A DNA stretch of 64,000 nt, taken from contig NW_021167084.1 in the NCBI RefSeq assembly GCF_003711515.1, positions 178,821 to 242,820 on the forward strand, in the 5' to 3' direction. This DNA comes from Sodiomyces alkalinus F11. Taxonomy: Eukaryota; Ascomycota; Sordariomycetes; Glomerellales; Plectosphaerellaceae. A model generated the notes under the pieces. It worked only from the letters and a program-made list of their open reading frames with translations. It was not told the DNA's origin and did no database searches. The translations under genes and the position numbers were made by a program. Shown in pieces: positions 10,715-22,258 of the stretch (positions are counted from its first letter, which is position 1; every line of letters begins with the position of its first letter).

Positions 10715-13700
10715 ATGGCGCGCTCTGGCTCGCCCTCGCCCAAGCCACATTTCTCAGGGCGTCCTATCGCATCACCAGCGTTGGAAGAAGGTTCTAGGAG
10801 GCGTATTAGTCGAAAGCTTCAGAAAAAAAGGAAAAGCGAAACTTTCTCCACAACCATGGATCTCCCCGATCGATTGAAAGGCGGCGATAACAGCGACGAG
10901 GAGGAAGATCTTGTCCCCGCCCAAGGTCCGAACATGTTCACGCACATGAACCAAAGCATATTCGGTCTCATCGCCGCCGCCGGATCTCGTGTCAACTTCC
11001 ACGATAGGTTCGAAGGCCAATCGAGCGACGAGGAGGACGATGCAGACGACGATCCGAGTCGTCTAACGGCCACTCCGCGCCATCACAGTGACCGTTCTGA
11101 CCCCCTTGGCCGTCGTGATTCTCGCCACCGCTCCCGTCCCGACGACACACAACCCTCCGCCTCCAAATCTGCCATCCTTGATGCTCTGAAGCCGCATAGA
11201 CGTTCCTCCATCAGTCGTTCCAAACAAAAGCTCGCCCGCACTCTGGCCGCTCTTCCTCGCTTGTCCGAGAAGATAGGCGGGCTGTCGAGGCGGTCCAGCC
11301 AACGCGAGTCCCCTTCCGACGACATGAACGAATCGTTCCATTCCGACGCCCAAATATCATCGTCCTCCGCCACCTCCAACCGTGGTGACCTCGCACCGAG
11401 GCTGGCTCCCGTCATGAGCAGGATGCTCGAGGCCCGCGCCGATGCGACATTACGCCCTAGCTTCGATCGTGACCGTCGCCCGACGGACGACGAATTAACC
11501 AGCGCTTTTGACATGGGCGCCGAACCCGGACCCAGTCCTTTGGCCGTCCGCCTTGCTCAGATTTTCGAGTTTTCTGAGCCCGAGGAGGTCATCGAAGGTT
11601 TGCTTTTTCTCCCTTCCCTTTACTGCTCAGTTGGCCCCTCTGGGCTCGAGCCATACTCATACCGCCATACTAACTCTCCGTCAAAAGAATACCCGTGTTG
11701 GCTCCTACAGACCGTCTTATTGCAAGGCTACATGTACATCACGGCGAGACACGTCTGCTTCTATGCCTACCTTCCAAAGAAGGCTGTGAGTTGTGTCCCC
11801 CTCTCCAAAGCGCTCCGGTACTATTTCGCACTCCGCACATCACATATCGCACCTCGCATCTCGTGTCTTGCGCCCCCCCCCCCCGTTCGCTTTCTTCAAA
11901 GTCAAGCTTGTCCTAACAATGAGTCTTCCTTTCCCTTCCCCCAGAACGAAGTCGTAAAGTCAGGATACCTCTCCAAAAGCGGCAAACGCAACCCGACATA
12001 TAACCGCTACTGGTTCCGCCTCAAAGGAGACGTCCTCGCCTACTACCGCGAATCCTCCAACCTCTACTTTCCCAGCGGCCAGGTCGACCTACGCTACGGT
12101 ATTTCCGCCAGCATCACCGACAAGGACAAGGAGGGGTTACATTTCACCGTAACTACTAGCTATCGCACTTACTACTTTCGCGCCGACAGCGCCCCGAGCG
12201 CCAAGGAATGGGTCCAGAGCCTCCAGCGCGTCATATTCCGTTCCCACAACGACGGCGACAGCGTCAAGATCTCCATGCCCATCGACAACATCATCGATAT
12301 CGAGGACACTCAGATGTTGCAGTTCGCCGACACGTGTAAAATACGCGTCATCGACAATGACGAGACCTTCGCCATCGATGAGTACTTCTTCTCCTTTTTC
12401 AGTTTTGGCAAGGAGGCCATCAGCGTCCTCAGAATCCTCTTTGAAGACGCCTCGGCCCGACAGAAGAAAGATGGAACGAAGATAGAAGCCCTCGATGATG
12501 GGACACCCGGGGCAACCGCATCTGGGCAGCCGTCTGGTCAACCATCTGATCAATCTGCGGGCCGACCATCGTTATCCATGACCAAACGGCGAAGCGTCGG
12601 CCCCGGCCAGATCAGGACGGCACGGCTTCCCGAACCCGTCAAGGCGACACTGAGCCCTATGGCCTCAGCCAGTCCCAACGCGACAAGCCCTCGTCCGAGC
12701 CAGGACGCGCGGCGGGGTAGTTTCGACGCCCTTCGTGGCAGCCTCGACCTACTGAAGGGCCTTGGTCGGAGAGGGAGCGCTGACATGTCGAGCGTCACCC
12801 GCGACCGCTCTCCCCGGACTTTTAGCGGAAGCCGGTCAGTGAGCAGGCACCGCTTCGAGGACATGTCGGCGTCCGCGTCCGCGCCTATGCCGTCATCCCC
12901 AATCCCGGACAAGAACGAGTCATCCGACTCCTTTGCGAGGTCTTCCATGGAGGATCCGAGCTACTCGGCTCTCGGCGTCTCGTCGGTCGAAGACCCCTCG
13001 GCCAGTCAGATCTTACAGCGCAGCGACGTCTTCCAGAGCCCGACCATCGGTCGGCACGACTCGGCCTCTAGGCAAGATCGGCAACGCCCTCCGCTTGCAG
13101 CACAGCACAGGTCGGCGAGCACCCCGGCTCCTCCGCCGGCGCTCGCCACCCACGCCGGTCAGCACGCCGAAGCGTCCGGCGCCCCGACCCTTCAGACCAT
13201 CACCCAGATCGGGACGTTCCCCCTCCAGCGCGTGGGTGCCTTTGCCGAGTACCTAAACCGGTCGAGCCGGCGGATGAGCTCCCTCATAGCTGCCGAGTCC
13301 ATGGGTTACGTCGAGAAGGTCTCGGGCATGTGGAAGGGCGGACGGAAGCACTACGACGCACCGACAGAGATGAGGGAAGAAGACGAGGACCTGTACGAAG
13401 ACGGCGAAGGGAACGTGCAGCAGTCGACGGAGCGCTTCCGCGCGCATTTCGCGCTGCCCGAGACGGAGAAGCTGCAGGCGACGTATTTCGGCTTCCTCTT
13501 CCGCGTCCTCCCGCTCTACGGCAAGCTGTACTTGAGCGACCGGTCGCTGTGCTACCGCAGCCTCCTGCCGGGCACGCGCACGAAGCTCATCCTCCCGCTC
13601 AAGGACGTGGAGAATGTGCACAAGGAGAAAGGCTTTCGGTTCGGCTACTCGGGTCTGTGCGTGGTCATTCGCGGCCACGAGGAGATCTTCTTCGAGTTCA

Positions 13701-15731
13701 GCCAGCAAGACGCGCGCGACGACTGCTTCGGCGCGCTGCTGAAGAGCATCGAGCGGTTCCGTTTCCTGGACAGCTCGGGCACCATCAGCCGCGAGGACAC
13801 GCAAGACGCCGAGTTTGCGCTGGCCGAGCGGCAGGCGCTCAAGGAGGCCAGGCAGGAAGAGTTCCCCGACCACGAGATCGAGCTCCCGCGGCAGACGACG
13901 TCGGACTGCCGCGATGCGCCCACGATCCTCTACGACGACCCGAACGACTCGCTCCTCCGGTACAAGCCGCCGCGGCCGCTGCGGATCACCTGCCTGACGA
14001 TCGGTTCGAGGGGTGACGTCCAACCGTACATCGCGCTGGCCAAGGGCCTGATGGCGGAAGGCCACCACGTGCGCATCGCGACGCACGCCGAGTTCCGGGG
14101 CTGGGTCGAGGGCCACGGCATCGAATTCGCCGAGGTGGACGGCGACCCGGCCGAGCTCATGCGGCTGTGCATCGAGAACGGCGTGTTCACGTGGTCGTTC
14201 CTGCGGGAAGCCAACTCGATGTTCCGTGGCTGGCTCGACAGCCTGCTGGAGTCGGCGTGGCGGGCGTGCCAGGGGTCGGATCTGCTGATCGAGAGCCCCA
14301 GCGTCATGGCGGGCATACACATCGCCGAGGCGCTCGGCATCCCGTACGTCCGGGCGTTCACCATGCCGTGGACGCGGACGCGGGCCTACCCGCACGCGTT
14401 CGTCATGGGCGAATACCGGATGGGCGGGGCCTACAACTACATGACGTACGTCATGTTCGACAACATCTTCTGGAAGGCGACGGCGGGCCAGATCAACCGG
14501 TGGCGCAACGAGACGCTCAAGCTCCGCAGCACGAGCCTGGAGAAGATGCAGCCGAACAAGGTCCCGTTCCTGTACAATTTCTCGCCGTCGGTGGTGGCGC
14601 CGCCGCTCGACTACTCGGACTGGATCCGCGTCACGGGGTACTGGTTCCTCGACGAGGGCGCCGACTACAAGCCGCCGCAGGACCTGGCCGACTTCATCGC
14701 CAAGGCGCGGGCGGACGGGAAGAAGCTGGTCTATGTCGGGTTCGGATCCATCATCGTCAACGACGTGGCCAAGATGACGCAGGAGGTGATCGACGCCGTG
14801 CTCAAGGCCGATGTGCGCTGCGTCCTCTCCAAGGGCTGGTCGGACCGGCTCGCAAAGAACGAGCGGCAGCCGCAGCCGCAGCCGCAGGACGGCCACGATA
14901 ACGGCGACAGGAGCACCGACGAGGACGAAAAGGATCCAAAGTCGGGCGGAGCAGCGGCAGCCAGGCGCGAGGAGCCGGTCATACCGCCGGAGATCTTCGT
15001 GATCAAGAGCGCGCCGCACGATTGGCTGTTCCGGCAGATGGACGCGGCGGCGCACCACGGAGGAAGCGGCACGACGGGGGCGAGCTTGCGGGCGGGGATC
15101 CCGACCATCGTCCGGCCGTTCTTTGGCGACCAGTTTTTCTTCGGCAGCCGAGTGGAGGATCTCGGCGTCGGCATCTTTCTGAAGAAGTGGGGGGCCATGA
15201 CGTTTGGACGTGCGCTCTGGGAGGCCACGCATAACGAACGGATGATTGTCAAGGCGAGGGTTCTCGGAGAGCAGATTCGCAAGGTATGTTGTAGTATTCG
15301 ACCCCGACGTGTCATGCTAGCTTCTGGGGAAAAGATGCTTACCAAGGCTTGGGGTGTCTCAGGAAAACGGCGTGGAAACGGCGATACAATTCATCTACCG
15401 AGACCTCGAGTACGCGCACAGCATCATTCAGCGCAAGGCGGGCAAGAACAAGACGGAGGGCGAGAAGAAGGAGGCGGGAGACGGCGAGGGCGGACTCGGT
15501 GGCGGTAGCGGTGGCGACTTGTCGGAGGCCGAGGAAGAAGAGAGCTGGACATTTATCGGAGCGGACGAACCGGACCCGGAGATGGTGACGAAGAGACTTT
15601 CGGAGATGCCCTCCACGGCTGGCGGAGGTGGTGTCCCGGGGATTGGCGCGCTGGCCCTGGGGGGTCGGCCGAAGACGCTGGGACGTAGGGTGCTCAGCGG
15701 AAGTCGTGGCGGCGGCTGTGCTGGAGCGTAA
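10715..15731 (+). CDS. ATG26: UDP-glucose:sterol glucosyltransferase (ATG26-like)
   Basis: Four exons: 10715-11597, 11688-11785, 11945-15283 and 15363-15731, giving 1562 residues. Domain order is a disordered Ser-rich N-terminus, a GRAM half-domain running into EYPCWLLQ, a PH domain from about residue 328 (KSGYLSKSG, YWFRLKGDV), a second GRAM segment, and a GT-B glycosyltransferase domain from about residue 1000. The latter has GSRGDVQPYIAL and the donor-binding HHGGSGTTGASLRAG near residue 1360. The enzyme transfers glucose from UDP-glucose to membrane sterols such as ergosterol; in some yeasts it is needed for pexophagy. The first two introns (90 and 159 bp) are multiples of three without stops, so reading straight through hides them; the joins EE|YPCWLL and PKKA|NEVVKSG restore the family sequence. 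The C-terminal tail is Gly/Glu-rich. Size is close to the fungal family norm. Confidence 0.93.
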
Positions 15732-17398
15732 AGGCGTTGGGGCTGGAAAAGACGCGATGGCCGACGAAGTTGACGACAACGTAGAAGGATGGACACACAC
15801 GACTTGAACACGACTTGATTCATTCCAAGCTGGATATGGAAGAAGGGGGACCGACATATACACCTACGGGATTTACAGCATACCGCCGTGGACTTTGGGG
15901 CGAGATGATAATCATGACGACCGACAGTCTTTTTTTTTTTTTTTTTTCTCACGTCGTGGTTTGTTTGTTGCTTTGAAATGGAGTTCTGGGGGCTTGGGAC
16001 ATGGCGAATTTGGGGCGTCAACGGCATGCTGCCAAGAAAGATGCAATAGATTCTCCGTTGGTGGGATGGCCACGGGGGGAAGGGTTAATGAATTGTTGGA
16101 ACGGAAGCGAGGTGCGTTCTTGCATGAGAGAAAGAAGTTTGCGTGAGATGGCTACGGTGGATAATTAATTAGAGACAAGAGAGACCACGGCGATGCATAC
16201 AACGTACGGATGCTGAGGTGCCGATGGCAATGCGATGGCAATGCGATGCGATGGTAATGTATCATCCATGCACGTCAATGTCACGGGCAGAGTTGGCTAT
16301 CAGTCGATCTTGTCTATATCTTTCAGACATGTTTTTCTCCGAGTCCCGTGTCTTGGCTGTCCATGTGTCGTTATTCTTCGTCCTGGTATGCTTTTAGACA
16401 CTGCGGATAGGGGTTTCCGTCAGCAAGTCTTTATCAGCTTGATGGTTTTCAAGGTATAGGTATATACACCTATAGGTATAAAGTCATGTTGGTCTGCGTG
16501 GAGGTTCAACTTGACGGGGCTGAGTCTTGACTATGACGCCTGCCTCTGCCCTCCTCTCAGTCAAGAAAGAAGCCTGACCTGCTGTTGTCCGTTTTCCTCT
16601 TGTCCCGGCTTATTAGTCGATCATGTCACAGGACGTGGCTAGGCCTAGTGGGTAACAGCCCAAAGACGTCGTCTCGGATCCAACCCTCCGAACTTGTTGG
16701 ACCCCCTGTTACTTTCTCTTGGGGCGGGATGGGCTCGGACATGCCCCCTCCATGCTCCGTCAATGTGCGTCGGGGTTCTTCCCATGTTCCATTAGGAATG
16801 TCGTTTGGACGATTCCCGAGGCCACGATCTCTCCGATGCGTCCCCCTGTCCCCCCTGTCTTCCCTATTCCAGTCTTCTTCTCAACGCAAGGACGCATCAT
16901 CAGCGAAAAGGGGTCCACAGCTTCGTAAACTTCCTAGCACTTGACGTCTGTCTCCGAACATAATGTCCAAAAATCAGGTTCTCGGCCAGGTTTCCCTGAT
17001 GTGGCACCTCCCTCCCTCCCCACGCCAATCTCATATACCTCATGTATCTGCCACCTCCCGGACCACTATTAATGGGTCCCGTCTCTCTGGCATACTCTTG
17101 GTACTGTCAAGACAAGAAATAAAATCCATGGCGGACGGACCGACGGAGACGGATGGCCGTACTTGCCCCTTTCTGATCGCAGGACGGACCCCTGGCCGCC
17201 CCCCTCTTTTCTTTTCTGTATTAAAATAATTCATTACCTTTGTATATATATAATGTCCAGACGTTCGATCGTCCTCCCTGATCGACAGTGCTGCAGTTTG
17301 ACAATTAGGAGCCATCCCACACCTCCTATTCTTTCATCCCCCGAACCTTTGAAGAGAGTTCAAGGAGCAGATCGACCAAGATCGACATCCTCTTCACC
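15732..17398. other. Intergenic region, GH45 promoter
   Basis: 1.67 kb with no supported gene. It holds a poly-T run near 15930 and, towards the right, C/T-rich DNA upstream of the cellulase. A GGGGCGGG box near 16723 could be a site for a CreA/CRE1-like repressor; I infer this only from the motif and the cellulase downstream. Confidence 0.5.
17243..17253 (+). promoter_or_regulatory. TATA box of the GH45 cellulase gene
   Basis: TATATATATAA lies about 145 bp upstream of the cellulase start codon, a plausible distance for a TATA-driven, strongly regulated secreted-enzyme gene with a leader of about 100 nt. No transcript data are available here. Confidence 0.55.
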
Positions 17399-18716
17399 AT
17401 GCGCAGCGCAACTCTCTCCGTTCTTGCCCTGGCCGGCGCCGTGGCTGGTCAAGCTTCCTCGGGTAGCGGCCGAACCACCAGGTTGGTTCTCTTCCCCCTC
17501 TTCTGCGCCCCCGCCCTTCACACATTTGCGCCGCCCGGCGATCAGGGGAATTCGTTTGGTTGACAATGCGTGACCTGTCAGGTACTGGGACTGCTGCAAG
17601 CCCTCGTGCGCCTGGCCCGACAAGGCCGCCGTGAGCGCCCCGGCCCGCACGTGCGACAGGAACGACAACCCCCTCGGCCCCGAGGCCCGGAGCGGCTGCG
17701 ACAGCAACGGAGTTGCGTTTACGTGCTCGAACAACCAGCCGTGGGCCATTAACGACAATGTCGCGTTTGGTTTCGCTGCCACTGCTATTAGCGGTGGTAC
17801 CGAGGCGTCGTGGTGCTGTGCTTGTTATGCGTGAGTTTCTGGTCCCCCGCCCCCTTTTCGTTTCTTTTCTTTTCCTTTTTTTTTTTTGGTCACCTCTTTT
17901 TTGTTTCCTGGGTCTCCGAGAAATGGATTGCTAACCTTTTACGTGCGGAATCATAGTCTGCAGTTCACCTCTGGTCCTGTGGCTGGCAAGACTTTAGTCG
18001 TCCAGTCGACCAACACTGGTAATGTTCCCCCCCATCTTCACACGATTTGACCCCCGTTCAGGCGACTGACTTTTGCAATAGGCGGTGATCTCGGTCACAA
18101 CCACTTTGATATCCAGATGCCCGGCGGAGGTACGAAAACATGACTCTCCCTTGTCCAAATCTCCCCATATCCCCATATCCTCACCCCAGTCCCCTTTCCT
18201 ACACCTGTCCAACAGACCAAACTGACACGGGACTCCTCAGGTCTGGGCCTCTTCGACGGCTGCACGCCTCAATTCGGCTTCCAGTTCCCCGGCAACCGCT
18301 ACGGCGGCACCACCAGCCGCAGCCAGTGCTCGGAGCTCCCCGCCTCCCTGCAGGAGGGCTGCTACTGGCGCTACGACTGGTTCCGGGACGCCGACAACCC
18401 AGACGTCAACTGGCGCCGCGTGCAGTGCCCGGCCCAGCTGACCAACATCTCCGGCTGCCGCCGCCAGGACGACGGCAACTACCCCGTCTTCGACGTCCCC
18501 TCGCCCTCCCCTCCTCCCACCAACCCGCCCCCTACCAACCCGCCTCCTACCAACCCGCCTCCTACCAACCCGCCTCCTTCCACGCCTCCTCCGTCGGGCA
18601 GCCCCGTGGAGGTCTGGGGACAGTGCAATTCGCAGGACTGGCCCGCCCCCCGGCCTTGCGTGTCGGGTACGAGCTGCGTTGAGCTGAACCCGTGGTACTC
18701 GCAGTGCCAGCCTTAA
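17399..18716 (+). CDS. Secreted endoglucanase, GH45 with CBM1 (EGV-like)
   Basis: Five exons: 17399-17481, 17582-17830, 17957-18018, 18082-18129 and 18241-18716, giving 305 residues. A signal peptide (residues 1-17) is followed by the GH45 barrel: RYWDCCKPSC carries the first catalytic Asp (D31) and NHFDIQMPGG the second (D141), matching D10 and D121 of Humicola EGV. The enzyme cleaves internal beta-1,4 bonds of cellulose outside the cell by inversion. The linker is an unusual run of PTNPP repeats encoded by a tandem 15-bp unit. The C-terminal 35 residues form a fungal cellulose-binding module (CBM1) ending WYSQCQP, but its usual WGQCGG entry reads WGQCNS. All four introns have clean phases. 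Expression is probably induced on plant biomass, as for other GH45 genes. Confidence 0.95.
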
Positions 18717-19532
18717 GAAGAAGTAGGGCTCTTGTAGTTACGGTTACGATGGAACAGGGGATGAGACTGGGTCTCTCTCCCCCATGAGGAAACGGGGGGG
18801 GGCTTCGGTTCAGATACATAGAATCTAGGGCCAGCGTCGAGCTGGACCGGTTCCTCGTGTTCTTCGTACAACGAACCCGAACCGGCGAAACGAAAAGGGT
18901 ACATTGCAACCTCTTATCATTTGTATACCAGTGATCGCGGACAATGGTAGACAGGATGAACTCCATTCGCATGATCAACCTTGTAGGGCGGACTCGTGGT
19001 CGTAGCCGAAATTGAAAAGATCGCAGATGATAAAAACGTGGGAGTCCCAGCGCTCTACCGCCACGAACCGGGGGGCCATCGTTTGTATGTCGAATCAAAA
19101 GAAATAACAACGTGGAAAACAAGCAACTTATAAGGTGCGTTGTAATTACGTGATTACGCGATATCGGTGTCGGGGCAAGACTCCCGTCGCATGAAAAATG
19201 TACCACTACGCTAAAAGGGAATTCCTATATATCTTATATATAGGGCTTATTTTCGTGCTTATATTCAATATACAGATAGACAGATTACCCTCTCATATAT
19301 CATACTCTCTAAGTACCTAGTATATAGCCACTTCGGATTACCTACCTTATATATCGCTTAGTCCTTTATCTACTTCTTTCCCTCAGAAACTATCTGCCAA
19401 TTAGGTAGGTAGCTGCGATGATCCAAATACAGAGCTTGATAGATCGGTCCCTGAGTTACCCACCGCGAACAGTTAGGGCCAAGATTCCCTTTCCTTCTTT
19501 TCTCTTCCTCACCTCTCTCGCTCTTGCTTCCA
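18717..19532. other. Intergenic region with AT-rich patch
   Basis: 3' flank of the cellulase. About 19205-19410 turns abruptly AT-rich, with repeated TATATA and few CpA/TpG. It may be a small RIP-affected remnant, but it is too short to identify. Small frames on the minus strand are not convincing genes. Confidence 0.5.
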
Positions 19533-20066
19533 TTACTTTTCGTAATAGACTACCTCTGGAGTGTCCTCCGAGTTCTTCAGTCTCTTGTCGGCGTATGCGA
19601 GCGCCCAGTCCGCGAATTCCTCCCAGTCCAACTCGCGCATCCACTGCGCCTCGCCCAAGGCGCGTATGGCGTTCCCAACCCACGTCACACAGCTCTGCTG
19701 CGGATACTGGTGCCTCTTGGGCAGGGGCACCTCGTGCAGGAACGCCTGGACATCGTCCCTCGACTTGTCGGCCGGCACCGTCCCGACGACGACGCACCCG
19801 AGATACTTCCCACTTCGGTACGGGTTGACGCCTTGTTTGGCCTTGAACCACCAATCCAGGGTCGGGTTTTCCTGCTTCCACGTGACGGGGTCGAGCCTGT
19901 TTCTGTCTGTCGCCTCGTAGGCGTCGTGAACGTTGCCTTGCTGCACGATCAGAATTCCCCAGTGGTACGACTCGTGCTGGTAGATTTTGCGTTTGTGCGG
20001 GTCGGTTGAGATGGGATCCCGACGGTAGAAAGCCACGGCAATTTGTTTCTGCGAGGTTGAGGACAT
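19533..20066 (-). CDS. Uncharacterised fungal protein
   Basis: A single exon of 177 residues starting at MSSTSQKQ; the frame stays open 15 codons further upstream, but the chosen ATG opens the compact domain. I see a beta-rich N-terminus with ESYHWGILI, a middle rich in Trp and Lys, and a helical C-terminus with QSCVTWVGNAI and WEEFADWAL. The pattern of one His near the start of a strand and a later Cys opening a helix recalls small fungal families with a papain/NlpC-like fold, but I cannot name the family or assign activity. No signal peptide or membrane segment. It is transcribed away from the APH-like gene at 20807. Confidence 0.7.
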   Translation of the reverse strand: MSSTSQKQIAVAFYRRDPISTDPHKRKIYQHESYHWGILIVQQGNVHDAYEATDRNRLDPVTWKQENPTLDWWFKAKQGVNPYRSGKYLGCVVVGTVPADKSRDDVQAFLHEVPLPKRHQYPQQSCVTWVGNAIRALGEAQWMRELDWEEFADWALAYADKRLKNSEDTPEVVYYEK

Positions 20067-20806
20067 TGCAAGAGAGGATGTGATGTGGTTTCTGATGGGG
20101 TTACAGATCAAAAGACAGGGGTGTGTACTTCATCAGTGGTATTCAGGCTGAACGATCGGTCTCCGATGATGCCTTTTCTGGGCGAGGAGCTGCCCTTTTA
20201 TCCTTGATCGTATGTAAGCGCCCCTGCCTACCTTAGGTACCTTATGTAAAGGCATGTCGAACGTCAGGTATCACCAACAAGACCGTGGGGGCCTTACAGT
20301 ATTTCGTCGGGTTGATGCACCAATAGGATTGAGAATTAAGATCAGAAAGTACCCCGTACATGCGACTTCATGGGGGATGTTATTTTGCGCACCGACTTCG
20401 AAAGCTTTGCTGTCCAGCTTACCTCAGTCACACAGGACATATGAGAAACTGCTCAAGTAGCTGACCACTGGTCTGCCTATGATTGTGCCAATGAGCGACC
20501 CGACCTGTATATATAATGTTTGGTCGTGAGGCCGGAGACTGGGGCTGATAAATTGTGTTGCAGGACAGCTGTGACGAATCATCTGATAGGTAGATGACGT
20601 GTAAGTCATGATGGGAGAGGACATACTGAGTACCATGTTAATAGGCTTAGGTAATGACGGAGAAGCGGATACCGTAGGGTACAGGTAGGTGGTGATGCCG
20701 TGTTTCTCGGGTGTCAGGTACACGTAATTACCTATTACCTATGTAACGGACAGGAAGGAAGCTCGCTTTCTCCTTTGCTTCTGGTCCTCCCAACCCATCC
20801 GAATCG
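20067..20806. promoter_or_regulatory. Divergent intergenic region
   Basis: 740 bp between two divergently transcribed genes. It contains GTAC-centred words (CTTAGGTACCTTATG near 20233) but no TATA box that I can place with confidence. Confidence 0.4.
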
Positions 20807-21748
20807 ATGGGCCAATCCATCGGCACCCTGTTTCCACTCCGGTTCCGGCTTTGGCTGGGCAGAAAGCTCTACCGGCCCTTCAATTCCTCCGTGGTGAGAG
20901 TCAGCCGGCATCGCGTCATCAAGGGACCATGCGATCCCCCCGAAGTCGAGGCCATGCAATACATCGCCGAGCATACAACGATCCCGGTACCCAAGGTCTA
21001 CAAAGTGCACACTACTTCGGACCACCGTATATACATCGAGATGGAGTACGTGGAGGGCGTGACCCTGGATAGCGCTTGGAGGAAAGAAGGCCGCCTCACG
21101 CCGGAGCAGAAGAAGACCATTTTCGAAGATATCAAGGACTATGTTTCCGTTCTCCGGGCGCTCCCGCCGCCCGCCGACGATCTTGTCGCGTCCGCGCTGC
21201 AAAACCCCGCCTATGACTGCCGCATCGGTTCTCGTTTCCTCGGCCCCTTTACCCATGCCGACTTTCATTCCTTGCTACGACAACGTATGCCCCTGGAGTA
21301 CGTCGAGTCGTGTCTCGGGGACGAAGTGGCAAAGGTGCATACTACCGCCTCCTACCGAACCTGTTTCACGCACGGGGATCTGGTGCCGAGAAACATCATC
21401 GTGAGAGACGGACGCGTCGCTGCCCTCATCGACTGGGGCTTTGCGGGCTGGTACCCGGAGTACTGGGAGTTCACCAAGGCGCACTACGACTACTTCCCGG
21501 GGGAGGACTGGTGGGAGCATCTTCGCGAGGCGCTTCCTTGTTATGACGCCGAGCTGGCGGCGGAGCGAATCCTCTGGCAGATGGTCGCCGACCCGGGTAC
21601 GCCGACCACGTACTCCCGAGAGGGGGTTGTCCGTAAAACGCCGGGCTCGAAGCCTTCGGAGACGTGGCTAGAGGCGAGAGCAGGTCGGCAACTAAAGGAT
21701 CTATGGTCTGTCGCTTTGTTGTCACCACGTCACAGTAGCGGGTCGTAA
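20807..21748 (+). CDS. Aminoglycoside phosphotransferase-fold protein (APH family)
   Basis: An intronless gene of 313 residues. The kinase-like fold is shown by YIEMEYVEGVTLDSAW (hinge), FTHGDLVPRNIIV (catalytic loop, with Asp as base and Asn for metal) and ALIDWGFAGWYPEYWE (metal-binding Asp replacing DFG). These features define the APH/choline-kinase superfamily, which is expanded in fungi and mostly of unknown substrate; antibiotic resistance should not be assumed. The N-terminus (FRLWLGRKLYRPF) is typical of the fungal members. It has no signal peptide and is probably cytosolic. Its neighbours give no clue to a pathway. Confidence 0.85.
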   Translation: MGQSIGTLFPLRFRLWLGRKLYRPFNSSVVRVSRHRVIKGPCDPPEVEAMQYIAEHTTIPVPKVYKVHTTSDHRIYIEMEYVEGVTLDSAWRKEGRLTPEQKKTIFEDIKDYVSVLRALPPPADDLVASALQNPAYDCRIGSRFLGPFTHADFHSLLRQRMPLEYVESCLGDEVAKVHTTASYRTCFTHGDLVPRNIIVRDGRVAALIDWGFAGWYPEYWEFTKAHYDYFPGEDWWEHLREALPCYDAELAAERILWQMVADPGTPTTYSREGVVRKTPGSKPSETWLEARAGRQLKDLWSVALLSPRHSSGS

Positions 21749-22062
21749 TCATGAGCTGTGCTCTCTCTCGATACCAGCTTTCCCTTTCTTTGCAAAACGA
21801 CAAACTGCCCCCGTATGCAGTGTTGTGATTGTGAAGGCTTCAGCTTCCAGTCTTGCACTTGACTTGACGAGGTGCGGTGCCCTCGATGTCGATGATGGCT
21901 CGAGGGTTGTCTACGAAGTAGATAGATGGAGGCCTGGTATCCTCCAACCCCAGAACAGATATTCTGCCGGGCGAACAAGACAGTCTATAACTCGAGGGGA
22001 AAGAGAAGAAAAGAAAAAAAAAAAAAGAAGAAAAAAAGATAAAAAAAGGCGGTGGCCAAAAA
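21749..22062. other. Intergenic region between the APH gene and 5S rRNA
   Basis: About 300 bp with an A-rich tract at 22010-22050, no gene seen. The A run at its right edge acts as the 5S terminator (reported separately). Confidence 0.5.
22058..22062 (-). terminator. Pol III terminator of 5S copy 1
   Basis: A run of T on the minus strand (six with the last transcribed base) directly follows the 5S 3' end, the standard RNA polymerase III stop. Confidence 0.75.
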
Positions 22063-22181
22063 ACATACAACACCGGGTATTCGCTGGTCGTCACCGACCC
22101 AACTACTAATCCGGCCCTCACTGGCTTATCCAGGGGAGAGCGGACGGGATCCCGAGTTTTCCAGTGGGTATGGTCGTATGT
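22063..22181 (-). rRNA. 5S ribosomal RNA, copy 1
   Basis: Read on the minus strand, the 119-nt unit begins ACATACGACCATA and ends GGTGTTGTATGT, the paired ends of a eukaryotic 5S rRNA, and keeps the Neurospora-type core GTTGGGT and CCAGCGAAT. The hairpin of the fourth helix reads GGTCG-GTGA-CGACC, a compensated variant of the usual GGTGG-GTGA-CCACC. Downstream is a T run that would stop RNA polymerase III. A TATAA lies 25-30 nt upstream, where Neurospora 5S genes carry their TATA element. Probably functional. Confidence 0.93.
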
Positions 22182-22205
22182 GCTAAAATTCTGCCATAGA
22201 AGTTC

Positions 22206-22211
22206 TTATAA
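22206..22211 (-). promoter_or_regulatory. TATA element of 5S copy 1
   Basis: TTATAA on the minus strand, 25-30 nt upstream of the 5S start, the known place of the TATA element in filamentous-fungal 5S genes. Confidence 0.6.
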
Positions 22212-22258
22212 ACCGTAAGTCCCCAGGAAAATAGCAAATAATAACCAGAAAAAAAGGG

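Noticed and set aside
13253..15232. Minus-strand open frame of 659 codons opposite ATG26
   Set aside because: Arg/Leu/Val-rich shadow of a GC-rich coding strand; no motifs, no splice or start context, and the plus strand clearly encodes the glycosyltransferase.
16585..16944. 119-codon frame upstream of the cellulase
   Set aside because: Ser/Pro-rich translation of pyrimidine-rich promoter DNA, no homology recognised.
20807..21748. Aminoglycoside-resistance gene
   Set aside because: The APH fold is common in fungi for other small substrates; nothing points to antibiotic resistance.
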